Source: an uncultured Pseudomonadota bacterium (GTDB taxonomy: Bacteria > Myxococcota_A > Polyangia > HGW-17). From it: DNA of 14,144 nt. Below are positions 1 through 7,234 of the stretch, piece after piece. Below the pieces are notes generated by a model, which saw only the letters and a program-made list of their open reading frames with translations, ran no database searches and was not told where the DNA came from. Position 1 is the first letter of the stretch. Every line of letters starts with the position of its first letter. Location: contig CALKWH010000413.1 in NCBI GenBank assembly GCA_938004375.1, positions 1 to 14,144 of the forward strand, in the 5' to 3' direction. A program made the position numbers and the translations under genes.

Positions 1-1
1 A

Positions 2-127
2 CGCACATACGACCTCCATCCCGTCGGTACTGTCTAAGCGACGCGCCTGTGCTCCATCGACGATGATCCGGACAACGGCGGGTTCGTCTTCGGCGGGTCC
101 CTTGACGTGGGCCTTCGGCTCCGCTGA
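2..127 (+). pseudogene. Possible C-terminal tail of a third beta-barrel paralog, frame broken
   Basis: The frame ending at the TGA of 125-127 encodes a stretch ending GGSLDVGLRLR, which resembles the C-terminus of the protein at 1121-2059 (ending SLSAQVFLGLRLF). Alternating hydrophobic residues closing at the stop are typical of the last strand of an outer-membrane barrel. The frame is interrupted by TAA at 35-37, and no other frame continues the same pattern up to base 1. It may be the end of a paralogous gene hit by a frameshift or nonsense change, or by a consensus error near a contig end. It could also be chance, since only about 29 codons are readable. Low confidence. Confidence 0.25.
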
Positions 128-157
128 TACCCTCTTCGATTTCGAATCACACCCAGC

Positions 158-186
158 TTGAGTTTCATTCTTCATTGACGTATTTT
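158..186 (+). promoter_or_regulatory. Candidate sigma70-type promoter for the beta-barrel pair
   Basis: TTGAGT at 158-163 and TATTTT at 181-186 are separated by 17 bases, in a locally A+T-rich stretch that stands out from its surroundings. Transcription would begin near 192-194, leaving a leader of only about 10 bases before the ATG at 204. There is no clear Shine-Dalgarno sequence in that space, so translation may be nearly leaderless. Prediction from spacing and consensus only. Confidence 0.4.
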
Positions 187-203
187 ATCCAAAGTTGGCC
201 ACC

Positions 204-1124
204 ATGCGACCCGTGCTCTTCGTCATCCCCCTGCTGTTCCTGCTCCTGCCGCGCCCGGTGGCGGCCATGGAGCCCGCCGCCTGCGAACCGTACGGCGTGC
301 CCTTCTCGCCCGGCGCCTTCCCCGGGCACCGGCCGGTGCGCGTCAGCGTCGACGGCGGGTGGCTCGAGCTCTTCAGCCTGGGCCGGCGCGTGGGCTCCGT
401 GCGCCTGGGCTTCACGCCGAGGCGCGCGACCGTCCACGGCTCAACCGTCGTGATCCTGGGCCCGGAGCTGGGGCTGACCCTCGTGGACCTCGCCGACCTC
501 GCCGCGCCCCGGATCGCCGCCCGCCTGGCCGCGGACCTCCCCGTGGACGGCTACCGCGTGGAGGACGGCCGGCTCTATCCGACCCTGGGCGGCCGACCCC
601 TGTGCGCGGACAGCGTTCACCAATCGGACCTGCAGGCGCGCTCGGAAGCCATGGCCCGAATCCGTCCCCACGGGATCGTCGAGCTCGGCCTCGGCCTGGG
701 GGTCGGCGGCTACCTGCACAGCGGGTTCATCGGCGCGGGGCTCCAGCTCCGCCTGCTCCGCCAGTTCGGGCCGGGTCACTACCTCGGCCTGATGCTCGAG
801 GGGACCGCCGCCTCCGGATCCGAACACGGCTGGATGACGTCCTTCTCCGCCTTCGGGTATCGCTACCTGGGGCGTCACTTCTTCGCCGACGTCGCGCCGG
901 TGCTCGCCCGCGCCGAGGGGTGCACGAGCACGCCTGCCACCGTGGACGACTGCGAGGGGACCGACAAGGACTGGGTCCCCATGCTCAAGCTCCGGGGCGG
1001 CTGGATGATCCGCTGGGGGCGCGGGCTCGTGGGGCTCGCCGCCGAGGTGCAGGCGGGGCAGGCATTTTTCATGGGCGTGAACCTCTCGTTCGGCTTTGGT
1101 TGGGGAAGCGGAGGCGGCCGATGA
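204..1124 (+). CDS. Predicted exported beta-barrel protein, family unrecognised (paralog 1)
   Basis: This is a 306-residue protein of unknown function. Residues 1-21 look like a Sec signal peptide: an Arg at position 2, a Leu/Phe/Ile-rich core and cleavage after PVAA. The N-terminal half (about 22-135) contains short beta-rich segments such as LTLVDLADLAAPRIAARL, reminiscent of a single propeller-like blade, and closes with a Gly-Gly-Arg-Pro-Leu-Cys motif. From about residue 150 there are alternating hydrophobic strands with Gly and aromatic residues, ending in a glycine-rich FGFGWG segment, consistent with an outer-membrane barrel. ATG at 204 is preferred over TTG at 195 because the signal peptide starts there with its basic residue. 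Its stop overlaps the next start (ATGA, 1121-1124), so the two genes are probably translated together. The barrel call is inference from strand pattern; no family was recognised. Confidence 0.75.
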   Translation: MRPVLFVIPLLFLLLPRPVAAMEPAACEPYGVPFSPGAFPGHRPVRVSVDGGWLELFSLGRRVGSVRLGFTPRRATVHGSTVVILGPELGLTLVDLADLAAPRIAARLAADLPVDGYRVEDGRLYPTLGGRPLCADSVHQSDLQARSEAMARIRPHGIVELGLGLGVGGYLHSGFIGAGLQLRLLRQFGPGHYLGLMLEGTAASGSEHGWMTSFSAFGYRYLGRHFFADVAPVLARAEGCTSTPATVDDCEGTDKDWVPMLKLRGGWMIRWGRGLVGLAAEVQAGQAFFMGVNLSFGFGWGSGGGR

Positions 1125-2059
1125 CCCTGTCCGCCCTCGCCTGGCTCCTGTTCACCACCTGCGCCGGCGACGACTGCCTGCCGTTCGAGTGGGTGCCCGA
1201 CGACGCCTGCCGCCCAGGGCGGCGCGCGGCCCTGACGGTCGCGGATCCCGACACCGGTGGCGCGCTCCCGGACTGGACGCTGCGCGCCACCAAGACAGCC
1301 GTGTTCGTGCTGCGCGACACACGGGCCGGCGACCGCCGCGGCCCACGCGCGGCCCACCGGATCCCGAAGCCCGCTGGCACCCTCCACGCTCGCCAGTACG
1401 GACCCTGGCTCGTCTTCCTGCGCGGCGGGCGCGGCCTCGAGGTCCACGATCTGAGGAGCTCGCCGCCGACGCTGACCCACCGGTACCGGTTCGGCCCCCC
1501 GGTCGACGGCGCCCGCATTGAAGGTTCGAAGCTGATCTTCACCTCGGGGGGACGCGCCCTGTGCCGCCGCCCCCAGGCCGAGGTCCCCATCTCGAACACG
1601 CCGCTGCATCGGCCCCCGGATCCCCACGCCGGCCGGCTCGTCCTCGAGGCCGCCGTCCTCTCCGGCGCCGGCCTGCACCTGCCCTTCGACGAATCACCCG
1701 GGGTCTCGTTCCCCGTCCGGGCACGCCTCTTCGTCCGGCTCCCCTGGGAGCGTCACCTGATCGGGGTCGGCCTCGACGTCGAGATGTCCAAGCGTTGGGG
1801 TACCCTATTCTTTTTGGGGTATCGCCATGAATTGAGCGACGCCTGGTTCGCCGACCTGCTGCTGGGGCTCGCCGATCGCATCGAGTCGGAGCCGCCGCCC
1901 GACAACGCGCGCACCGACAACTGGCCCCTCCTGGGCGCGCGGCTGGGCTGGGTCCATCGCTTCGGCCCCCTGCGCGTGGGCTTCACGATGACCGCCGGCG
2001 CCTGCGAGGAGCTGGTCAGCCTCTCCGCCCAGGTCTTCCTGGGCCTGCGCCTGTTCTGA
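1121..2059 (+). CDS. Predicted exported beta-barrel protein, family unrecognised (paralog 2)
   Basis: This 312-residue protein is paralogous to the one encoded immediately upstream. Shared landmarks, in order, are a VDG-x-R-(I/V)-E segment followed by Gly-Gly-Arg-x-Leu-Cys; an (F/L)GYR...(W/F)FAD strand pair; an Asp-x-x/Asp-Asn-Trp-Pro turn leading to R/L-GGW or R-LGW; and a C-terminal barrel-type strand ending VFLGLRLF. The start is the ATG at 1121, with GGAGG at 1110-1114 six bases upstream. The same frame stays open far upstream, but that part lies over the preceding gene and is not coding. The N-terminus (MTLSALAWLLFTTCAG) is hydrophobic but lacks a basic residue, so export is likely but less certain than for its neighbour. 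Function unknown; probably two envelope proteins made together. Confidence 0.75.
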   Translation: MTLSALAWLLFTTCAGDDCLPFEWVPDDACRPGRRAALTVADPDTGGALPDWTLRATKTAVFVLRDTRAGDRRGPRAAHRIPKPAGTLHARQYGPWLVFLRGGRGLEVHDLRSSPPTLTHRYRFGPPVDGARIEGSKLIFTSGGRALCRRPQAEVPISNTPLHRPPDPHAGRLVLEAAVLSGAGLHLPFDESPGVSFPVRARLFVRLPWERHLIGVGLDVEMSKRWGTLFFLGYRHELSDAWFADLLLGLADRIESEPPPDNARTDNWPLLGARLGWVHRFGPLRVGFTMTAGACEELVSLSAQVFLGLRLF

Positions 2060-2134
2060 CCCCCGCCGCCGCTCCGCTCCCCCCTCTCCCGCGCCCGGAA
2101 TTCCGCGTACAATCACACCCGTTTCATTTTTCGC

Positions 2135-2162
2135 TTGATCAATGCGCCACGTACGTTACTAT
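2135..2162 (+). promoter_or_regulatory. Candidate sigma70-type promoter of the V-ATPase operon
   Basis: TTGATC at 2135-2140 and TACTAT at 2157-2162 are 16 bases apart, upstream of the first ATPase gene in a comparatively A+T-rich patch. Transcription would start near 2169, giving a leader of about 20 bases that carries the ribosome binding site GGAGG at 2181-2185. This placement also argues against the in-frame ATG at 2142, which would lie inside the promoter. No operator-like palindrome is evident. Confidence 0.45.
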
Positions 2163-2189
2163 GCCGGCGCACTTTCCCAGGGAGGCGAT

Positions 2190-2813
2190 ATGTCATCCGA
2201 ATCTCTCAACGAAGTCATCGAAAAACTGAAGCGTGAGGGCATCGAGGCCGCGAAGGTCGAGGGCGACCGCATCAAGCAGAAGGCCGAGGCCGACGCCGAG
2301 ACCATCGAGATCGAGGCCCGCGCCAAGGCCAAGGCCATCGTGAACCAGGCCGAGGCCGAGGCGAAGAAGCAGCGCGACCAGCTCCAGGTCGAGATGGAGC
2401 GCGCCGCCAAGATCGCGCTCGCCGCGTTCAAGACCTCCGTCGAGAAGGCGATGGTGGTGCCGGCCGTCGATGAGTCCCTGGCCGCCCTGCTGGGCCAGCC
2501 GGCGCACCTCGAGAAGGTGATCGCCGAGATGATCAAGGGGTTCGCTGCGAACAACCTCAAGGGCGCCGACCTCGACGTGATCCTGCCCGAGAACCTGAAG
2601 GACCAGCTGGGTGCCGCGTTCGCCGCCAAGATGAAGCTCATGACCGCCGGCGGCGCCGTGAACGTCCAGTTCGACGACAACCTGCGCTTCGGCTTCAAGA
2701 TCGGTCCGGGGGGCGAGGGCTTCGTCTTCGACCTCACCGACGAGGGCCTTCGCGAGATGTTCGTGAAGTTCGTGTCCCCGAAATTCCGGAGCCTGTTCTT
2801 CGGCTCCAACTAA
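2190..2813 (+). CDS. atpE: V/A-type ATPase subunit E (peripheral stalk)
   Basis: Subunit E forms the peripheral stalk that holds the catalytic A3B3 head against the rotor's torque. The 207-residue product shows the family layout. Residues 1 to about 80 form a charged Lys/Glu/Ala heptad-like coiled coil (for example KAEADAETIEIEARAKAKAI). After it comes a smaller globular alpha/beta domain that ends in a helix with FVKFVSPKFRSLFF. The length is normal for bacterial V-type E subunits. ATG at 2190 is chosen because GGAGG sits at 2181-2185, four bases ahead, and the upstream in-frame ATG at 2142 overlaps the predicted promoter. It opens the seven-gene operon, and DUF2764 follows after 14 bases. 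The usual partner, subunit G, is not encoded nearby, so E may pair with itself or with a protein encoded elsewhere. The symbol follows V-type usage and is not the F-type c-subunit atpE. Confidence 0.93.
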   Translation: MSSESLNEVIEKLKREGIEAAKVEGDRIKQKAEADAETIEIEARAKAKAIVNQAEAEAKKQRDQLQVEMERAAKIALAAFKTSVEKAMVVPAVDESLAALLGQPAHLEKVIAEMIKGFAANNLKGADLDVILPENLKDQLGAAFAAKMKLMTAGGAVNVQFDDNLRFGFKIGPGGEGFVFDLTDEGLREMFVKFVSPKFRSLFFGSN

Positions 2814-2827
2814 AAGAGGGTGCGCGC

Positions 2828-3538
2828 GTGAACTACTACCGACTCGTCACCGCCCTGCCCCCGCTGCCCGACGGCTTCGGGCCGCTGGCCGTGCCCCTGC
2901 CCGAGGTGGTCGCCCAGATCCTCGACGAGGTCGAGGGCGCCGACGCCGAGCTGGTCCACGCCCTGCTGTGGTTCATCGACACGCAGAACGCCGAGGCCGT
3001 GCTCCTGAAGAAGGCGCACTTCGATCCGCGGGGCACCGTCACCCTGGAGCAGCTCGAGACCCGCCAGGGGCTGCCCGCCTTCCTCGACGAGCTCCTGCGC
3101 TCCGAGGAGAGCCTGCAGCCCGCCCAGCAGGTCTCCCGCCTCTGGAACGCCTACTTCGCGCAGCTCAACGCCATCGCCGAGCGCCTCGGCAACCGCTTCC
3201 TCTCCGAGTTCGTCGAGCTCGAGACCGGGCTGCGCAACGCCGTCGCCCGCGTCCGCGCCGACCAGATGAGCGTGGATCCCGACCTGGCGCAGGTGCACGG
3301 CGGAGAGGGCGCCGGCCTCTACCAGGCGCTGGTGCTGCGGGCCGCCGAGGCCCCCGACCCCGAAGCGCGGGAGCGCCTGCTCGACCGCGAGCGGGTGGCC
3401 CTGTACCAGGAGCTCGAGGGGATCGACCCGTTCTCCATCGACGCCATCCTGTCCTATCTCTCCGCCGCGCTGGTGCTCGACGCCTGGCGCGTGACCGAGG
3501 CAACCGACCCTGAAACCATGCTGGAGGTGTTCGCTTGA
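2828..3538 (+). CDS. DUF2764 family protein, V-ATPase-associated (subunit C position)
   Basis: This 236-residue soluble, largely helical protein starts with GTG at 2828, with GAGGG at 2816-2820 seven bases upstream. Its beginning, MNYYRLVTALPPLP, and its position between E and A match the DUF2764 proteins found between atpE and atpA in Chlamydia and spirochaete operons. Residues 35-75 contain LVHALLWFIDTQNAEAVLL, and the rest is mostly amphipathic helix with many Leu, Ala, Arg and Glu residues, ending near a short LSAALVLDAWR helix. No signal peptide or transmembrane segment is visible. Because no ordinary subunit C is present, a role as the C-like connector between rotor and ring is a reasonable inference, not shown by the sequence. 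Its stop overlaps the TTG start of subunit A by four bases, so the two are probably translationally coupled. Confidence 0.85.
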   Translation: MNYYRLVTALPPLPDGFGPLAVPLPEVVAQILDEVEGADAELVHALLWFIDTQNAEAVLLKKAHFDPRGTVTLEQLETRQGLPAFLDELLRSEESLQPAQQVSRLWNAYFAQLNAIAERLGNRFLSEFVELETGLRNAVARVRADQMSVDPDLAQVHGGEGAGLYQALVLRAAEAPDPEARERLLDRERVALYQELEGIDPFSIDAILSYLSAALVLDAWRVTEATDPETMLEVFA

Positions 3539-5313
3539 TCGATTCCTCTCTGACAACCGGACATGTGGTAGGCATCAACGGCAACATGATGGCCGTCGAG
3601 GTCGACACGGGTAGTGTAGTGCAGAACGAAGTGGCCTTCGTGAAACTGCCGGACTCGAAGCTCAAGGCCGAGGTCATCAAGGTCATCGGCAAGAAGTGCT
3701 TCCTGCAGGTCTTCGAGGACACCACCGGCATCTCGGTGGGCATGCCCGTCGAGTTCACGGGGAACATGCTCGCCGTCGAGCTGGGACCGGGCCTGCTGGG
3801 GCAGATCTACGACGGCCTGCAGAACCCGCTGACCCTGCTCGAGAACAAGCAGCAGTTCTTCCTCCAGCGCGGCCAGTACAAGGAGCCCATCGACCGCTCG
3901 AAGAAGTGGGACTGGAAGCCCCTGGTGGCCGTGGGCGACCGCGTGCGCGCCGGCCAGTGGATCGGCGAGGTGCCCGAGAAGTTCATCACCCACCGCGTCC
4001 TGACCCCCCTGGGCATGCACGGCACGGCGGTGGTGAAGAAGATCCTCCCTGAGGGCGCCTACCCCATCACCGAGAAGGTGGCCGAGCTCGACGTCAACGG
4101 GAAGACCGTGACGCTCACGATGTCGCAGGAGTGGCCCGTCAAGAAGGCCATCAAGGCGTACAAGGAGCGCATCTACCCCGAGGAGCTGCTCATCACGCGC
4201 CAGCGCATCATCGACACCCTGTTCCCCATCAGCCGCGGCGGCACCTCGTGCATCCCCGGCCCCTTCGGCGCGGGCAAGACGGTGCTCCAGCACCTGATCT
4301 CCAAGTTCTCCAGCGTCGACCTGGTCATCGTGGTGGCCTGCGGCGAGCGCGCGGGCGAGGTCGTCGAGCTCATCCACGAGTTCCCCGAGATGAAGGATCC
4401 CAAGACCGGCGGCTCGCTGATGGACCGCACGATCATCATCTGCAACACGTCCTCCATGCCCGTCGCCGCCCGCGAGGCGTCGGTGTACACGGGCATCACG
4501 CTGGGCGAGTACTACCGGCAGATGGGCCTGGACGTCCTGGTGCTGGCCGACTCCACCTCCCGGTGGGCGCAGGCCATGCGCGAGATGTCGGGGCGCCTCG
4601 AGGAGATCCCCGGCGAGGAGGCGTTCCCCGCCTACCTCGAGAGCCGCATCGCCGGCCTCTACGAGCGCGCCGGCCTGGTCCAGCTCCACAACGACAAGCA
4701 CGGCGCGGTCACCCTGATCGGCACGGTCTCCCCGGCCGGCGGCAACTTCGAGGAGCCGGTCACCCAGGCGACCCTCAAGGTCGTGGGCGCCTTCCTCGGG
4801 CTCTCCCGCAAGCGCTCGGACGAGCGCAAGTTCCCGGCCATCGACCCGCTGGACTCCTACTCGCTGTACATCGACCAGATGGCCGACTCGCTGAACAAGA
4901 ACCTGGACCGCGAGTGGACCAAGATGGTCCACGAGGCCGAGGAGCTCCTGCGCCGCGGCGCCGAGATCGGCAAGATGATGACCGTCGTCGGCGAGGAGGG
5001 CATCTCCATCGACGACCTGGTGGCCTACCTCAAGAGCGAGATGCTCGACTTCACCTACCTGCAGCAGAACGCCTTCGACGACATCGACTGCGCCGCCACC
5101 ATCGAGCGCCAGGTCGCCGACTTCAAGCTGCTGTACAAGGCGCTCAAGACGCCGTTCTCGTTCGAGACCAAGCCCGAGGCCCGCAAGTTCTTCGTCGCCC
5201 TCCAGGACAACTTCTACCAGAAGAACTATGCCGCCGAGAGCTCCCCCGAGTACGCCAAATTCGTCAGTAAGATCGAAGAAATCATCGTCTCCGGAGGTGG
5301 TCGCCTTGTTTAA
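3535..5313 (+). CDS. atpA: V/A-type ATPase catalytic subunit A
   Basis: This is the catalytic subunit that binds and hydrolyses or makes ATP in the A3B3 head. At 592 residues it has normal family length. The N-terminal beta-barrel occupies about 1-75 ([15 protein letters not shown]). The A-specific bulge domain lies at roughly 115-190. The nucleotide-binding domain carries the Walker A loop GPFGAGKT at 242-249 (Lys248) and the catalytic glutamate region GERAGE (Glu271), 23 residues later as in Enterococcus NtpA. Later come the [14 protein letters not shown] and [16 protein letters not shown] motifs and a helical C-terminal domain. The start is TTG at 3535, overlapping the preceding stop (TTGA), with GGAGG at 3523-3527 seven bases upstream. 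The common GERGNE motif reads GERAGE here. The stop overlaps the start of subunit B by eight bases. Confidence 0.97.
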   Translation: MIDSSLTTGHVVGINGNMMAVEVDTGSVVQNEVAFVKLPDSKLKAEVIKVIGKKCFLQVFEDTTGISVGMPVEFTGNMLAVELGPGLLGQIYDGLQNPLTLLENKQQFFLQRGQYKEPIDRSKKWDWKPLVAVGDRVRAGQWIGEVPEKFITHRVLTPLGMHGTAVVKKILPEGAYPITEKVAELDVNGKTVTLTMSQEWPVKKAIKAYKERIYPEELLITRQRIIDTLFPISRGGTSCIPGPFGAGKTVLQHLISKFSSVDLVIVVACGERAGEVVELIHEFPEMKDPKTGGSLMDRTIIICNTSSMPVAAREASVYTGITLGEYYRQMGLDVLVLADSTSRWAQAMREMSGRLEEIPGEEAFPAYLESRIAGLYERAGLVQLHNDKHGAVTLIGTVSPAGGNFEEPVTQATLKVVGAFLGLSRKRSDERKFPAIDPLDSYSLYIDQMADSLNKNLDREWTKMVHEAEELLRRGAEIGKMMTVVGEEGISIDDLVAYLKSEMLDFTYLQQNAFDDIDCAATIERQVADFKLLYKALKTPFSFETKPEARKFFVALQDNFYQKNYAAESSPEYAKFVSKIEEIIVSGGGRLV

Positions 5314-6613
5314 GGAATACACGAAAATCACCAACATCATCGGCGACATCATCGAGCTCTCGGCCGAGGGCGTCACCTACCGCGAGCTCGCCGCGATCAC
5401 CAACCACAACGGGGACACCTCGCTCGCGCAGGTCATCCGCATCGACGGCTCCAAGGTCTCCCTGCAGGTCTTCGCCGGCGCCAAGGGCATGTCGAACCGC
5501 GCCTCGGTGCGCTTTCTGGGCCACCCCATGCGCGTGCCCTACTCCGAGGACCTGCTCGGCCGCATCTTCTCCGGCTCCGGGAAGCCCATCGACGGCAAGC
5601 CCGAGATCGCCAACGCCGCCGAGACCGACATCGGCGGCCCGTCGGTCAACCCGGTCAAGCGCGTCGTGCCCCGCAACTTCATCGAGACCCGCATCCCGAT
5701 GATCGACATCTTCAACCCCCTCGTCGAGAGCCAGAAGCTGCCGATCTTCTCGACCCCGGGCGAGCCCTTCAACGAGCTGCTCGCGCGCATCGCGCTGCAG
5801 GCCAAGGCCGACATCGTCATCCTCGGCGGCATCGGCCTTAAGTTCGACGAGTACATCGGCTTTCGACGCAAGTTCGAGGAGGGCGGCATCATGGACCGCA
5901 CGGTCATGTTCGTGCACACCGCCGCCGACCCCGTGGTCGAGCGCCTCCTGGTGCCCGACATGGCCCTGGCGGTGGCCGAGCAGTTCGGCATCGCCGGCAA
6001 GCGCGTGCTCGTGCTGCTCACCGACATGACCGCCTTCGCCGACGCCCTCAAGGAGATCAGCGTCGCCATGGAGCAGGTCCCGTCGAACCTGGGCTACCCG
6101 GGCTCGCTCTACTCCGACCTCGCGTCCCGCTACGAAAAGGCCGTCGACTTCGAGGGCGCCGGCTCCATCACCGTCCTCGCGGTCACGACCATGCCCGGCG
6201 GCGACGTCACCCACCCGGTGCCCGACAACACGGGCTACATCACCGAGGGCCAGTACTACCTGGTCAACGGCATGATCAACCCGTTCGGCTCCCTCTCCCG
6301 CCTGAAGCAGCTGGTCATCGGCAAGGTCACCCGCGACGACCACGGCGCGGTCATGAACGCCATGATCCGTCTGTACGCCAAGGCGCTCGAGTCCAAGAAG
6401 AAGATCTCCATGGGCTTCGAGAAGACCGAGACCGACGAGAAGTACCTGCGCTACGCGGACCTCTTCGAGGAGCGTTTCATGGATCTGCGCGTGGACATCC
6501 CGCTCAACGACGCGCTGGATCTGGGCTGGAAGACCATGGCCGAGTGCTTCGACCGCTTCGAGATCGGCGTGAAGAAGGAAGTCGTCGACGCCCGTTGGCC
6601 CAAGGGAGCGTAA
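5306..6613 (+). CDS. atpB: V/A-type ATPase regulatory subunit B
   Basis: This is the non-catalytic partner of A; it completes the nucleotide site at the A/B interface. The 435-residue product begins [15 protein letters not shown], the usual opening of bacterial B subunits. The P-loop equivalent is degenerate ([10 protein letters not shown], 149-158, with no GKT), as expected for B. The [14 protein letters not shown] segment lies at 239-252, and the arginine-finger motif SLSRL at 329-333 keeps Arg332. The family-type C-terminal helices are present. The chosen start is TTG at 5306, eight bases after GGAGG (5293-5297). An in-frame GTG at 5297 overlaps that ribosome site and is less likely. The gene begins inside the end of A, so its translation probably depends on A, and it ends three bases before D. 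Confidence 0.96.
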   Translation: MFKEYTKITNIIGDIIELSAEGVTYRELAAITNHNGDTSLAQVIRIDGSKVSLQVFAGAKGMSNRASVRFLGHPMRVPYSEDLLGRIFSGSGKPIDGKPEIANAAETDIGGPSVNPVKRVVPRNFIETRIPMIDIFNPLVESQKLPIFSTPGEPFNELLARIALQAKADIVILGGIGLKFDEYIGFRRKFEEGGIMDRTVMFVHTAADPVVERLLVPDMALAVAEQFGIAGKRVLVLLTDMTAFADALKEISVAMEQVPSNLGYPGSLYSDLASRYEKAVDFEGAGSITVLAVTTMPGGDVTHPVPDNTGYITEGQYYLVNGMINPFGSLSRLKQLVIGKVTRDDHGAVMNAMIRLYAKALESKKKISMGFEKTETDEKYLRYADLFEERFMDLRVDIPLNDALDLGWKTMAECFDRFEIGVKKEVVDARWPKGA

Positions 6614-6616
6614 CCC

Positions 6617-7234
6617 ATGGCGGAGAAGATCAAGCTCAACAAGAACAGCCTCCGGGATCAGAACCAGTCCCTGAAGTTGTACCTTGAGTTCCTGCCGACC
6701 CTCGAGCTTCGCAAGCAGCAGCTCCAGAGCGAGGTCGCCGCCGCCCAGAAGGAGCTCGACCGGGCCCAGGCCCGCTCCGAGGCCCTCCTCGACGACGCCC
6801 GGGAGTGGAAGGCCCGCCTGTCCACCGTGCTGCCGCTGGTGCGCGACCTGCTCAAGGTTGACGTGGTCTCGGTGCACACCGCCAACGTGGCCGGCGTGCG
6901 CGTGCCCGTCTTCGATCGCGTGCTGTTCAAGCGCGGCGCGTACAGCCTGGCCGCCACGCCCTGGATCCTCGACGCCGCCATGGTCTTCTTCGAGAAGGCC
7001 ATCGCCGCCCGCGAGCAGATCCGGGTGCTGCGCGAGAAGCACGCGCTGCTCTCGCAGGAGCTCGTGAAGACCACCCAGCGCATCAACCTGTACGAGAAGG
7101 TCCTGATCCCGCAGACCCGCGAGAACATCCGCAAGATCAAGGTCTACCTGGGCGACCAGCAGACCGCCGCGGTGTGCCGCGCCAAGATCGCGAAGAACAA
7201 GATCGTGGTCAAGGCGGCAGGAGGCCAGTCATGA
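6617..7234 (+). CDS. atpD: V/A-type ATPase subunit D (central rotor shaft)
   Basis: Subunit D is the long antiparallel coiled-coil axle that turns inside the A3B3 head. The 205-residue product begins MAEKIKLNKNSLRDQ, a typical D-subunit start in which the first helix enters the head. Its N-terminal helix (about 10-65, LKLYLEFLPTLELRKQQLQSE) and C-terminal helix (about 130-190, including INLYEKVLIPQTRENIRKIK) are heptad-rich, with a short less helical region between them. The ATG is preceded by GGGAG at 6604-6608 and lies three bases after the B stop. The stop overlaps the I start (ATGA, 7231-7234). The usual partner, subunit F, is not found in the window. This V-type atpD is unrelated to the F-type beta-subunit gene of the same name. 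Confidence 0.93.
   Translation: MAEKIKLNKNSLRDQNQSLKLYLEFLPTLELRKQQLQSEVAAAQKELDRAQARSEALLDDAREWKARLSTVLPLVRDLLKVDVVSVHTANVAGVRVPVFDRVLFKRGAYSLAATPWILDAAMVFFEKAIAAREQIRVLREKHALLSQELVKTTQRINLYEKVLIPQTRENIRKIKVYLGDQQTAAVCRAKIAKNKIVVKAAGGQS

Noticed and set aside
175..180. TTGACG as a -35 box for the first beta-barrel gene
   Set aside because: No acceptable -10 box lies 16-18 bases downstream; the region there already enters the coding sequence.
359..1120. An open frame running continuously into the second beta-barrel gene, which would make one 566-residue protein
   Set aside because: The part before 1121 is Arg/Pro/Gly-rich and overlaps the well-supported first gene in another frame. A proper ribosome site and ATG exist at 1121.
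2142..2189. Upstream ATG for subunit E
   Set aside because: It lies within the predicted promoter, has no ribosome site, and adds 16 residues unlike E subunits. ATG at 2190 with GGAGG is better.
3454..5376. Long antisense open frame opposite subunit A (also 5282-7042 opposite B and D, and 7144-9681 opposite I and K)
   Set aside because: High third-position G+C makes the antisense frames free of stops. Their products are His/Asp/Glu/Leu-rich with no motifs and mirror conserved ATPase genes.
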